Source: Euryodendron excelsum
Lineage: Eukaryota; Streptophyta; Magnoliopsida; Ericales; Pentaphylacaceae
Assembly: GCA_033060915.1 (NCBI GenBank)
Contig: CM065378.1
Span: 56,062,501-56,126,500, forward strand
Direction of reading: 5' to 3'
Length of the DNA stretch: 64,000 bases
In this document: positions 35,301 through 46,078 of the stretch, in pieces
Numbering within the stretch: the stretch's first letter is position 1
Layout of the letters: every line of letters begins with the position of its first letter
Position numbers and translations under genes: made by a program
The notes under the pieces: generated by a model
What the model was told of the DNA's origin: nothing
The model's database searches: none
Seen by the model: only the letters and a program-made list of their open reading frames with translations

Positions 35301-36995
35301 AGTAGGCTATGAGGGAGAAGAGAGGAGTGGGGATTGCAAAAATATAAAGAGAATACTACCTTTTGTCTTCAAAACAACTTCAAGCTTCCATGGATGACTT
35401 CTTTTGAACTTAAAGGGCTTTAAGGAGGCTTGAAGGGGTTGGAAGTGGTTTCTTTAGGGCATTGGGGGCTTTGTAGAGAGAGTGTATAGGCTAGAGAGAG
35501 GTAGAATCTAACCTAAGTGTTTGGATGGTGAGGTGTATATAGTATTTCAGATTTTTGGAGCAGTTTCTGCAGAGCTTCGCTACCAATTTTGATTCTGGAA
35601 TATGCAAAGGAGGAGGCCTGTATTTATAGGCAAAATCCCTGGGGGTAGGTGCATGTAGCACATGAGCCGATACTGTTCTTCTCTTTGAATGCCACGTGGC
35701 ATATTCTGTACTAGCTCAACTTAGGGAGCAAGTAAAGTTTTGATGGATCTGATCAAAATTTGGGCTCATGTAGCATACGCTCCGTCACCGGGAATGTTCA
35801 TTCAAACTTTGCCTCGATAATTATGCCATATGGGAAGGATTTGGAAAATCAGTCACGTCCACAATATTTTTCTACTATTTCTAAAAAACCTAGAAGTTTT
35901 GGAGAGCTTAAAAAGTGCTCGAGTGAGTGAGATATTGCCTTGGGAAGCATGTATAAAAACACACTTTTGCGGAGCGTCTGTGATACATGCCGTGGATGTT
36001 CAAAAGTAGCAGTTTTTGGGCCGCGCAATTGGGACCTTCGGGAAGCTATCTCTCCGATCAAACTGTATTGATGGAAAGTTCTCTAAAAATACTTTTAGGA
36101 ATTCCCTAATTTTTACATTTCTCACATCGTTTGACGGTGCGTTATAATCAGGGAATTGAAAAAAAAGACAACCTTGGCGGAGCGTTTGTGAGATGCTTTA
36201 GGGGTTACTGAAAGTGGCAGTTTTCGAGCCATGCGATCGGGGGCTCCGAGAAGTGATCTATCCAATCGAGCCGTATCGATAGAAAGATCCATGGTCAGGC
36301 TTTTGGAAATTTCCTGATTTACGCGTTTCTGAAGTCATTTGATGTTGCGTTACAACTAGAGAATCAAGAGAAAAGATAAGCCTAGCGGAGCGTCTGCGAG
36401 ACGCTCCAGTAGACCTTCGTTAAGTTGGAAGTGTTTAAAGTCACGCGGATCACCTTGGATTGAATGGGGACGTATGATAGGATCTGCTAGTGTGGTTTCG
36501 AGGCGTGCACGGGACACTAGGGGTAAAATGATAATTTTGACCAAAACTGGTCGAAAAGGGTCAGGATGGATTGGAGTGGCATATTAAGCATGCCGGACTG
36601 TTCAGGGATGGTCCTGGAAGATGTTCTCACCATTTGGCGGGATTTGCATTGTGTTGGGGTGCCCAGGGACAAAATGGTTATTTTAACCAAAGTTAACCTG
36701 AATGGGATCGGGATTGGACAAGATGGTGTATTGAGCATGCCAAATCGTCTAGGAACATTTTGGAAGGGTGGACTTATCGTCTTGAGAGATTTTGAATTTT
36801 CTCAAAGATGTGCCTGGAGGCCCAAGGTGCAGGTTTGATTATTAGGCCTCTATTATGCCTAGCGGGCTCGAGAAGCGGTTGATTGATTAGATAGGGGTCT
36901 GAAAGTTGATTTAGGCTTGGATATTCCTATGGGGTTTTAAAAGGAAGTTTATTCAAGCCGAAGATTGCCGAGTGGGCAAAAATAGGATGCTTACA
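32340..36995 (-). mobile_element. Long-LTR family, copy 5 (inverted, near complete)
   Basis: Its right end GGATGCTTACA is the inverted TGTAAGCATCC start; a TATA box lies at 35621-35628 on the minus strand. The left end lacks about 40 bp of the LTR terminus. The U3 part differs from copies 1-3: it holds three 208-bp tandem modules starting at 35971, 36179 and 36387, so it is a second subfamily, shared with copy 7. Confidence 0.8.
35971..36594 (-). repeat. 208-bp tandem modules in the U3 of copy 5
   Basis: Each module opens with ggagcg(t/c)(t/c)tg at 35971, 36179 and 36387, exactly 208 bp apart. In the third, ggagcgtct (36387-36395) and agacgctcc (36399-36407) form a perfect 9-bp stem with loop gcg. 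The other two are decayed versions. The right limit is approximate. Confidence 0.7.
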
Positions 36996-38589
36996 CTGGG
37001 TGTGCATTGAATTTATAGGCAAAAATCAGAGGAGGTGGCACCACTCATAGTGGCACCTTCCCTGTATGGAAATGATCTTCGAGGAATATCCGAGCTTGCA
37101 AGGCAAAGATATGGGCACCACTCTGGTGTGTTGTCGCGGGCACCCAAAAATAAACCGATACCCGAAAAATAAATATGTAGTAGTGTAAGTAAGGATTGTT
37201 CCCACGAAGAGTGTTTAGCCTAATTTTATGCTATGTGAACAAGGATTGGGGGGTTTTGGATTTAATGAAAACTATTTTAATAATCACAACTACAAAACAA
37301 TTCAGATTAAAGTGTTGAAATCAATCAAAATAATAAACCTTGGTCTAGGTCAGCATCCACCATCGGAATTTACAACTGATCATCGATGCAAACTTATCAA
37401 TTCACTCTTTGAATATTCACCGTTGGAACTATTTTCCTATCTCTCCTTAGTTGTATTTAATCAGAAATAAGCGATTTGATTAACCCTAACTATTAAACAA
37501 CTCAGAAAAAGCACATGAGGTTTAATCTAGCAGCAGCCTTAACAATTAGAGAGATCGATGAAACTAAACAACACAAGCACAAGCAGTTGCATTTAATTTA
37601 GTCGAATGCTCTTCCCAAGATATAATAATTCCCAACGCAGTAAATCATTAAATCTCAGTTGCTTCACAAATCAGAGGAATCAAACAATTACAGATTTGAT
37701 ATCTAACTCAGTAGTAGATTGCAATGATTAATAAACTAGTAGGCCTCCTATCTATTAAACAAGACAATCATGAAAATAGGCATAGAACAGCATTCGATAC
37801 TCAAAGTATAAATCGAATAATAAAAACAAATTAGATCTCACAGTTTATTATTAATTTTGAGGTTTCTGTCTCCTTCGACAAAGATTCAGAGTTTAGCCAC
37901 GCAGGGCCATGAAAACAACTCAAATAATGACCTCAAAAAATACAAAAACGTCAACAACCCTAAAAACAAAACAGTCCCAGCTTTTATAGGCTTTTGAAAT
38001 TCTGCAGCTGCACACGACCGTTCGAACGCATCAGACTACCGTTCAAATGGTACGTCGAATGCACTTTGAACGGTAAAACATGCTCTCTAAATCTTTCGAA
38101 CGCTCTTCGAACCTGAACTTGACGTGTAACTATTAGACGTAGTGTTTGAACGCATCTACTACCGTTCGAACGCCTCTTGGGACAGTTCGAACGCTTCTTC
38201 GAACGTCACTTCTAATCTCGCGCGAATTTGCCATTTTTAAGCTAGGATCTTCTTCCTAGGCATTCTATAGCACCCTAAGTTAAAATATAAGAATAGTGAA
38301 TATCTTTAGGTATCAATTAAGTATAAAAGTTTAAACATTAAGGGAGAAAAATATGACATTTGCATTCTCATCAAGTCAAGGCCAAGATATGGGCACTACT
38401 TCTAGTGGCTACAAGCTATTTTTTGGGCCAGACTCCACTACAAGTGGCTTCAAGAAGCTTTGGTTTGATTTGGAATGGTCTTGGGCCCAAGGGCTTAACT
38501 AGAAAAGGACAGGGACACTCGAGAGAGTGCCCCGAAGGTCACCGGTTTGATACCTATAGTCAGTGTGGTTGAAAGAGGGGACCAGCTCA
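36996..38589 (-). mobile_element. Long-LTR family, copy 6 fragment, with an inserted solo LTR
   Basis: 36996-37131 and 38374-38589 match the inverted U3 region of the family (for example aaggcaaagatatgggca and ggcaccactcatagtggcac). They flank an unrelated LTR at 37132-38373. About 30 bp (aaggcaaagatatgggcac-like) is present on both sides of the insert. At 38589 it is interrupted by copy 2 in the opposite orientation. Confidence 0.6.
37132..38373 (-). mobile_element. Probable solo LTR with TTCGAA-palindrome cluster
   Basis: Its limits read TGTCGCGGGCACCC and TTCTCATCA; on the minus strand TGATGAGAATGC would be the start. It contains repeated ccgttcgaacgc-type palindromes at about 38018-38210 and no coding domain. 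No 5-bp target duplication was found, so the limits may be off by a few bases. Confidence 0.5.
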
Positions 38590-41500
38590 TGTAAGCATCC
38601 CATTTTTGCCTGCTCGGCAATCTCCGATCTAACCAAACTCACATTCAAACCGACACAGACACATTCAAGTCTGAACCAGCTTTCCAGATTCAATCCAGTC
38701 AATCAATTGTTTCGCGGGCCCATCGGGCCTAATAGAGGCAAAATGACCAAAATGTCCTTGGGGCATTGCTTGGTCCAATTCTAGTTGGCATGTCTTCCTA
38801 AAGGCGGTAAGCCCTTATTTCAAACTCAATTTCAATTCCATTTCTAGTCCAGACCAATCAAACTCAAACTAGCATGTCTTTCAAGAAAGCTGATTCCTTA
38901 GACGATAAGTCCATCCAAGACAACATGTTTTTTGAGAAAACTCCTCGGAATGGTAAGTCCCTTCAAACCCATTGACCGGGATGGAACCCAAGTCCCCAAG
39001 ATGGTAGAACGGTTCACTTCTGGTGCCTACTAGCCTACTAATGTAGAATTTCTATTTTTCAGCACGTCTTTAGAGAAAGTTGATCCCTCAGACGATAAGT
39101 CCATCTAGCAGCTTCTCGAGATCAGGTAGTCTCCAGAATGAATGCACACCGTTAGAGTGACAGAAACACTCGCAAACATCACAACCATTAGAGTGACGAA
39201 AACACTCACAAACAGGTCAACATTGGGAGTTGCTAACAAAACCCTTATGTCACGGGACCGAACTCATTTTTGGCCGTGATATGTTTACCAAAGGTCGAGA
39301 TAACTTTGGGAACCAACTTGTCACATACCGTCAGAGTGACGGAAATACTGAAAACTAGGGTCAACACTAGTGCCTGCTAGCCTACTCCGGTGAAAAATGA
39401 CTAAACTACCCCTTAGGCCCTTTTGGCAGGCTTTTGAAAAAAGTACCTAAGTCCTCAGAGTGGTAAGTCCACATTTTCAAGATTATCCCAAAGATAATCC
39501 GGCATGTTTAAATACCTTTCAATCAGTTCCAGATCAATTCCGAGACCATCTGGTCAAAATGGCCATTTTGTCACTACGCATCCGATCACCTCCGAGAACT
39601 ACACCGGCTCTGGGTATCAAACCGGTAACCTTCTAGGGATGCTTCTAATAGTATTTTGAAACTTTTAACGCCTTTTTCAGATCATTTCGAGTCCATTCCG
39701 ATAAGACCGGCACAAAATGATCGTTTTGTTCCTAGTAGGCCGGTCGTCTTTTCCAACCATACCGACTTTGGGTATCAAACCGGTAACTCTTCGGAACACT
39801 CTTAATAGTGTTTCTAACCTTCCAGCCTTTTCATGGGTTGCTCCGAGTCTATTCCGGTGTTTTTCTGGTTCAAATGTCCGTTTTGCCCCTAGCAGGTCGG
39901 TCAACCTGTTCAATTATTCTAGTATTGTTTATTAAGATAGTTACCTTTAGGATGCTCTTTCAAGGGTTCCTGACAATTCCCGGCCAAGTCTGATTACTCG
40001 AAACCTTTTGGATCATTCTCGGACTTTCCGAAGTCACTCCTAGTGGAGCCAAGCCAAAAAATTGCATGGTAGTCACTAGGAGAGGCTCCCAAATCTTTTG
40101 CCTTGCATCCCAAGGGTCGAAAGATATATTTTTTGCCACCCTAAAAACTTTCCTAAGTGGCTGGCACCACTGGCAGTGGCGCTAAACCAATAAATAGCCT
40201 AGCATCACTCCTAGTGGGGCCAGTGAGAAATTTACCCTGGTGCCACTGTAACAGGCTCCAAGATAGTTTTGTTTGCCTATAAATACAGACCCTCCCCCTG
40301 CGTAAAAGAGGTCTGCAAAGATAGTCCAGAAACTCTGTCTCTCAAAATTTAGAGCTTGAAGTCTCTCCAAACCCTAGTCCTCTCAAGCTTCTTCAAGCCT
40401 TAGCCTCCATACATTCAAACCCTAGCCTCCATTCACCTTATACACTAAAACACAAGTCTCCAAAGTATCCATTGAAAACTCAAGTTCTACAACTTCGAAG
40501 CTTTCAAGGTCCAAGTCAAGTAAAGTAAAGCGAATAAAGCAAGCAAAGTAAGAATAAGGTAATGTAGGCTTTCGATTTACTTTTATATAATTTCCCCTCT
40601 CTCTTCTCCCTCATAACCCACTTAGGTTTTTTTCTATTTTAATCCCCATCTTCTACCTCCTTTTCTTGCATACTTGAAACAAGGGACTCCCCGATTTATG
40701 CCTAGGAAGAATCGTTGAAGGTCACCATGCTGGGGACTTTCTTCAATTTTAACTTTTGATGGTGTGGGTTAGGCCCCCTTGATTATGTGGTGGAGCCTAG
40801 CCTTGTATGTTCATGACCTTTTTTGCATTGTGCATATCATATTCATACATCCATTCAAATTTGTTTTCAAAGTTGTTTTTTAATTTGCATCAAAGTTCTT
40901 TTTCAAAACTTACATTCAAAATCTTCTTTTTCAAACTTGTTTTCAAAATCACAATCGTAGAGTGATTCTAGCCATTACATGGTTAAGGTTGTTTTAGGGA
41001 AGTGTTATATTCAATGTGACTATCAAGTTTCATGGGTGTAATTGCTAAATTGTTTTCATCAAAACCACAAATCTTAAGATGATTCTAGCCATTCCACGGT
41101 TAGGGTTGTTTTAGGAAAATGTGATATTCAATGTGATCATTATGGTTCATATTTTAAATCTTTGTTGTTTTTAAAATCACAACCCTAGAATGATTCTAAT
41201 CTTCTTATGGTTAGAATTGTTTTAAGAAAGTGATATATTTGTAAAAGTCCATATTCGAACCTTTTTCCAAAGTGTTTTGAAAATTTCTTTCCTAAAAACT
41301 TTTTTTTAAAAATTTCTTTCCTAAAAACTCTTTTCAAAAAGTTACTTTCTAAAAACTCTTTTCAAAGATCTCTTTTCCAAAAAATCTTTATCTCGAAGTC
41401 CCTGTCAAGCCTAGAAACCATGATTAGAAAACTCTAGTTCCTTTATGAAAGTCATGACTTTCTATTTTCTACATCAAATCTTAGACTTCCAAAACCCCTT

Positions 41501-43234
41501 TTTCACCAAATCATAAATTTCTAAATCTAAGATTTCCAAAATTCAACCTTTCTAATTCCATGTAAAATCTTTCAATTTAGGAAACCAAATCAAATCCTCC
41601 AATTTTGAAAACAAAATCAAATCATCAATTTTTAAAAATAAAATCTAATCTTTAACTTTAGGAAATAGAAATAAAATCTTTCCTAATTTCAAACCTTTCC
41701 AAATCTCAACTTTCTAAATTTTAATTTGTCAAACCTTTCCTAATTTCAAATCCTCCCTAAATCTAAGCTTTCAAAAATTTTTCTAAAATCAAAATTTCAA
41801 CTCTTTCCAAAGTTCAAAACTTTTCAAAATTAACTCTTTCCTAATTTGAAAACTTTCTTAAAATGAAACTTTCCTAAAATTGAACTTTCTTAATTTAGCA
41901 CTTTCCTAAAATGAAACTTTCTTATGTTGAAACTTTCCTAATTCAACGTTTTCTTAAATCCAAATTTTCCTAAATTCTAACTTTCTAAATTCTTTCAAGT
42001 CAAATGATCAAGTCAAATCTTTGCAAGTCTTTTCAAGTCAAGTGTTTCTAAATCAAATCGAATCCTTTCTTATCTTTCTTAAATCTCATCTTTCCTAACT
42101 CTATGTTTTTTAAAATCAAGCTTTCTTTAATCCATCTTTTTAAGTCTAAATCAAACCTTCCTATTTCAAGTACATGCTTTAACCCAAGGTTATCTAAGTT
42201 CTAGGATACCTATACCCTAGTTCCACCCTAACTCTAAAGTTAGGAAGCTTCAACTTCTTTCAAAGACTTTTCTAAAACTCTTTTCTAAACTAAGGTGGTT
42301 TTCAAACTTTAATCTAAGTTAAGATGTTTTCAAAGTTTAACTCAATCTTTTCCAAATTAAGTCCAAGTTCTTCTTCAAAGTTTGATATTTTCAAATCCTT
42401 AAGTTCAATTTCAAATGTTATATTCAAAGTTCAAATCGAACCTTTTTCAAATCAAACCTTTTCAATTCAAACTTTTCAAAAAATCTCAATGTATATTTTC
42501 AATCGGACTCTTGTCCGAACTACGATTAACCTGATTCCTAACAAACAGATACGTAGGCAACCCTCATGGGTGCGGTCACAACCTTGTTCAAGTTTCCAAT
42601 TCCATAATTCATTTCAAGTTTCTAATTTTATATTCTTTTTGAAGTTTCAAATTTTCTTTTCAAATCTATTTTCAAAATCAAATCTTTTCTTGCACTTACA
42701 TGTCATGCATCATATCAAACTTCTTTCTAACATTCATTTCAAAGTGGATAGTATTGGATATTGAATAATTAAATATTTTAATTAAGTGAACCTAGGGTGA
42801 ATAGACATGTAGGTACCGCAAGGGCGGGATAGGGTGATGATATTGAGATATCTTTCCTATACGTAACCAACCTCCGATCCTAGAATCACTATTTTCAAAG
42901 ACCAAAAATAGAGTTATTTTTCAAAAAGGGCTTAAATCTTTCCAAAGATTGCCAAACAACTTGTTTTTTTTAAAATCCCTCTCTTGAGAAAGTTTTCAAA
43001 ACCTTTCTTAAAAACCCTAAGTCTAATCCTTGGATTGCTTAGTTTTAGGTGACCTAACTCACCTTAACAAAGTTAGGTGGTGACTCCAAATCTTTTCTAA
43101 AAGCTCTTATTCAAATCAATTTTCAATTCAAAGCTAGTCATGCTCGTCATTCTAGGAGGATGAGTTCTAATGAGAGAGTACCATATTTTTTTCACTTGTG
43201 TGTTTTCTTAAGTGTGAAAAATTGAAGCGTGACA
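38590..43234 (+). mobile_element. 5' LTR of gag-only element (long-LTR copy 2)
   Basis: Starts TGTAAGCATCCC, ends GAAGCGTGACA, 4645 bp. It is followed by spacer gc and a primer-binding site, which shows it is a 5' LTR on the plus strand. TATA box at 40278-40285. The 5 bp before it (gctca) could not be matched because the 3' LTR was not found in the window. Confidence 0.85.
40278..40285 (+). promoter_or_regulatory. TATA box of long LTR copy 2
   Basis: TATAAATA in the sequence gcctataaatacag, placed as in copies 1 and 3. Confidence 0.75.
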
Positions 43235-43236
43235 GC

Positions 43237-43252
43237 TGGCGACTCCATTGGG
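43237..43252 (+). other. Primer-binding site of the plus-strand gag-only element
   Basis: TGGCGACTCCATTGGG, two bases after the LTR end. The same box is present inverted at 58471-58486 beside copy 7. It resembles the tRNA-Arg-type primer sites reported for Ogre/Tat elements; the tRNA was not verified. Confidence 0.75.
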
Positions 43253-44237
43253 AATGCTTAGAGGGTTAGGCCATTGTCATGTCTCTTTACCCTCACTCAT
43301 CTAGAATCTTCGATTAATTTGTTCATTTTTATCTATTTCATCTTTTCAAAATCAACCTTTTCAAAGCTGTTTTACAAAAACATGTCATTGTTTGCATTCA
43401 ATTACATTTAATTGTTCTATCTTGCATTAAGTTTGTCATCTAAGTACTGACTTTTTGTAGCTTTATTTTTGTAAGTGGACCTTTGTTCACATTATTATCT
43501 TATGTCATATTAACTACCTTGTATGTCATAAATGAATAGAATGGAATAGATAGGATGGATGGGAGTTGTTGGCCTCTTTTCTCCGTTTTTCAAAATCCAC
43601 ACACACACTGCATGTGTACTTGCATTCTTTACCTAAATATGTCCATTCTAGTTAGAAGGGGGAACTGTATATTGGTTGTGAGCAGATGCTATGTCAGTTT
43701 CTTAGCCTACGGCCTCTTAATGGTTCCCCTGCTCAAATCACCAATCGATAATGACACCACCTAGGGGTGTGGGCCTAGGTTTAAAGATCTAGGAATCGAG
43801 CCTTCTTAGAAAGTATTAGAAAACCCTCAACCTCATGTTCATGTAGAAACCATGCATAGCCGAACCTCTGCTGGATTTAAGACACGCACATCAATTTCAA
43901 TACCATGAAGGAAAGGGCGACTGCTTTACATTCCTTTATTGTTGTCTATTCCTGCTGTTATAATGCTTGTATAACTGTTCATGCATACATATTTACTTTA
44001 GAATTGCATTCTCTCTCTCTCTCTACTCTATGCATACATGTTCATGCATTCAATATTCCATGTCAAGATAAGAGTTCCAAAGTTATTCAAGTCACTATAT
44101 TTTTATACATATGATCAACCCAAAAAGAATGACACTAAGTTCACTCTTCCCTGCATTAAACCCACCAAAATCCTAAGGGTTTCCATGTAACCCTAAGGAC
44201 TCATGTCATGCATTTCAAGTCATTCCATAAAGAGGGG
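43253..44237 (+). other. 5' untranslated region of the plus-strand gag-only element (first part)
   Basis: Non-coding leader between the primer-binding site and gag, interrupted at 44237 by a nested solo LTR and resuming at 49564. The opening (ttaggccattgtcatgtctc) has an inverted counterpart beside 58440-58460, showing that both elements belong to one family. Confidence 0.7.
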
Positions 44238-44437
44238 TGTAAGCACCCCATTTTTGACCGCTCGGCAGTCTACACTTCGTCCAGACTTGTTTTCAAGTCA
44301 TTATGGACATATTCCAATCGAATCCAATCCTCTAGTCCAAATTCCGTCTTTCCATCGCTTCGCGGGCCTGTCAGGCCCAAATAGAGGCAAAATGACCAAA
44401 GTGCCCTTAGGGGCATTGTCCATTCGTATTCCAATTC

Positions 44438-44760
44438 CAATCCCTCTCTCGAGACAGTTTATTCCTCGAGACGGTCCGAGTAGCGAAACTACTCACCAAA
44501 CCGTTAGAGTAGCGGAAGTACTCACCAAACCATTAGAGTAGCGGAAATACTCACACCGTCAGAGTGGCGGAAACACTCAAAACCCAAGCACGTCTCTTTG
44601 GAGACGATAAGACCCCTTTCCAATCCCTCTCTCGAGACAGTTTATTCCTCGAGACGGTTCCAATCCAGGCACGTCTCTTCGGAGACGATAAGACGCATTT
44701 CCAATCCCTCTCTCGAGACAGTTTATTCCTCGAGACGGTCCGAGTAGCAAAACTACTCAC
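44438..44760 (+). repeat. 81-bp tandem module with TTTG/TTCG-loop hairpins
   Basis: Two copies start at 44591 and 44672 and a partial one at about 44438. Each has cgtctc-N4-gagacg (44591-44606, loop tttg; 44672-44687, loop ttcg), followed by ccctctctcgagacagttta and ttcctcgagacgg. Confidence 0.8.
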
Positions 44761-45126
44761 ACAACCGTTAGAGTAGTGAAAATACTCTCAAATCGTCAAC
44801 CTCGTTAGAGTAGCGGAAATACTCACAGAGCCGTTAGAGTAGCGGAAATACTCACACAACCGTTAGAGTAGCGAAAATACTCACAGAGCCGTTAGAGTAG
44901 TGGAAATACTCACACAACCGTTAGAGCAGCGGAAATACTCACAGAGCCGTTAGAGTAGCGGAAATATTCACAGAACCGTTAGAGTAGCGGAAATACTCAC
45001 AGAACCGTTAGAGTAGCGGAAATACTCACAAATCATCAACCCCGTCTGAGTAGCGGAAATACTCACAAATCTTCAACCCTGTCCGAGTAGCGGAAATACT
45101 CACACCGTTAGAGTGGCGGAAACACT
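44742..45126 (+). repeat. Minisatellite of about 13 hairpin-forming units (26-35 bp)
   Basis: Units of the type ccgttagagtagcggaaata + ctcaca. Within each, gagta and tactc pair around a 7-base loop. The first unit has a 6-bp stem (gagtag/ctactc, 44742-44758) and the last has gagtg/cactc. Unit ends alternate cacagag/cacacaa, which hints at a dimeric higher-order repeat. Confidence 0.85.
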
Positions 45127-45239
45127 CAAAACCGAGGTCAACACCCGTGTCTGTTAGCTCACTTCGGTGGAAAAGGACCAGACTACCCTTAGGACCTTTT
45201 CGAGACTTTTCGGTCAAGATGATCATTTTGGCCCTAGGC

Positions 45240-45760
45240 ATCCGGATGCCCCGGGAACTACACCGGCTCTGGGTATCAAACCGGTAATGTCCCGAGAATA
45301 CTTTTTATAGTATTCTCAACCTTCCTTTACCTTTCCGGACCATTCCGAGTCAGTTCCGACCAACCCGGTACAAAATGACCGTTTTGCCCCTGGAAGGCCG
45401 GTCTCCTTCTTCAATCACACCGGCTCTGGGTATCAAACCGGTAATAACCCGGGAACACTTTCTATAGTGTTCTCAACCTTCCTTTACCTTTCCGGACCAT
45501 TCCGAGTCAGTTCCGGCAAACCTGGTACAAAATGACCGTTTTGCCCCTGGTGGGCCGGTCTCCATTTCCGACCACGCCGGCCCTGGGAATCAAACCGGCA
45601 ACCTCTGGGAACATTCTAAATAATGTTTCCAGAACCCAAGTCTTCTTTCAGGACAGTTTGAGTCTGTCCCGGCAGTTTTCCGGTCCGATTGACCGTTTTG
45701 CCCCTAAAGGCTCGGTCAACCTTTCCGACACATCCAATCCTCACTTTTCAAGTCAAATAC
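45240..45760 (+). repeat. Three to four tandem modules of about 165 bp in U3
   Basis: Each module has accggctctgggtatcaaac + cggt, then a stem-loop (45294-45317, 45451-45474, 45605-45632), then a block like ttccggaccattccgagtc, and a block with gaccgttttgcccct. Related modules lie in copy 1 (24060-24420) and copy 2 (39590-39960). Confidence 0.75.
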
Positions 45761-46070
45761 CTCCAGGACACTATTTTAAGTATTCCTGCTCCTTTCCGGC
45801 CTTCCGGTCACTCCCGGCTCCTTCAAATCATTCCCGGACTTTCTGGAGTCACTCTTAGTGAAGCCAGGCTAAAGTTTACATGGTAGTCACTAGTACAGGC
45901 GCCCAAATCTAGTCAAAGATACGTTGCTTGCCAACCTTAATTGTTTCCTAAATGGCTGGCGCCACTAGCAATGGTGCCAAGCCAAAAAATGGCCTGGAGC
46001 CACTCCTAGTGGCGCCAGTATAAATTTTGCCCTGGCACCACTACAACAGGCGCCAGGCTTGTCCAACTTC

Positions 46071-46078
46071 TATAAATA
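46071..46078 (+). promoter_or_regulatory. TATA box of long LTR copy 3
   Basis: TATAAATA, preceded by several GGCGCC/GGCACC boxes (45958-46055) that are also present before the TATA box in copies 1 and 2. Confidence 0.75.

Noticed and set aside
42324..42764. F/S/K-rich open frame
   Set aside because: Part of the cryptically simple LTR tract; similar frames recur in other copies without conservation.
44203..44541. Open frame across the start of LTR copy 3
   Set aside because: It spans an insertion boundary and hairpin repeats, so cannot be an ancestral gene.
44742..45126. CRISPR-like regularly spaced repeats
   Set aside because: Units are adjacent and degenerate, there are no unique spacers or cas genes, and the array lies within a plant LTR.
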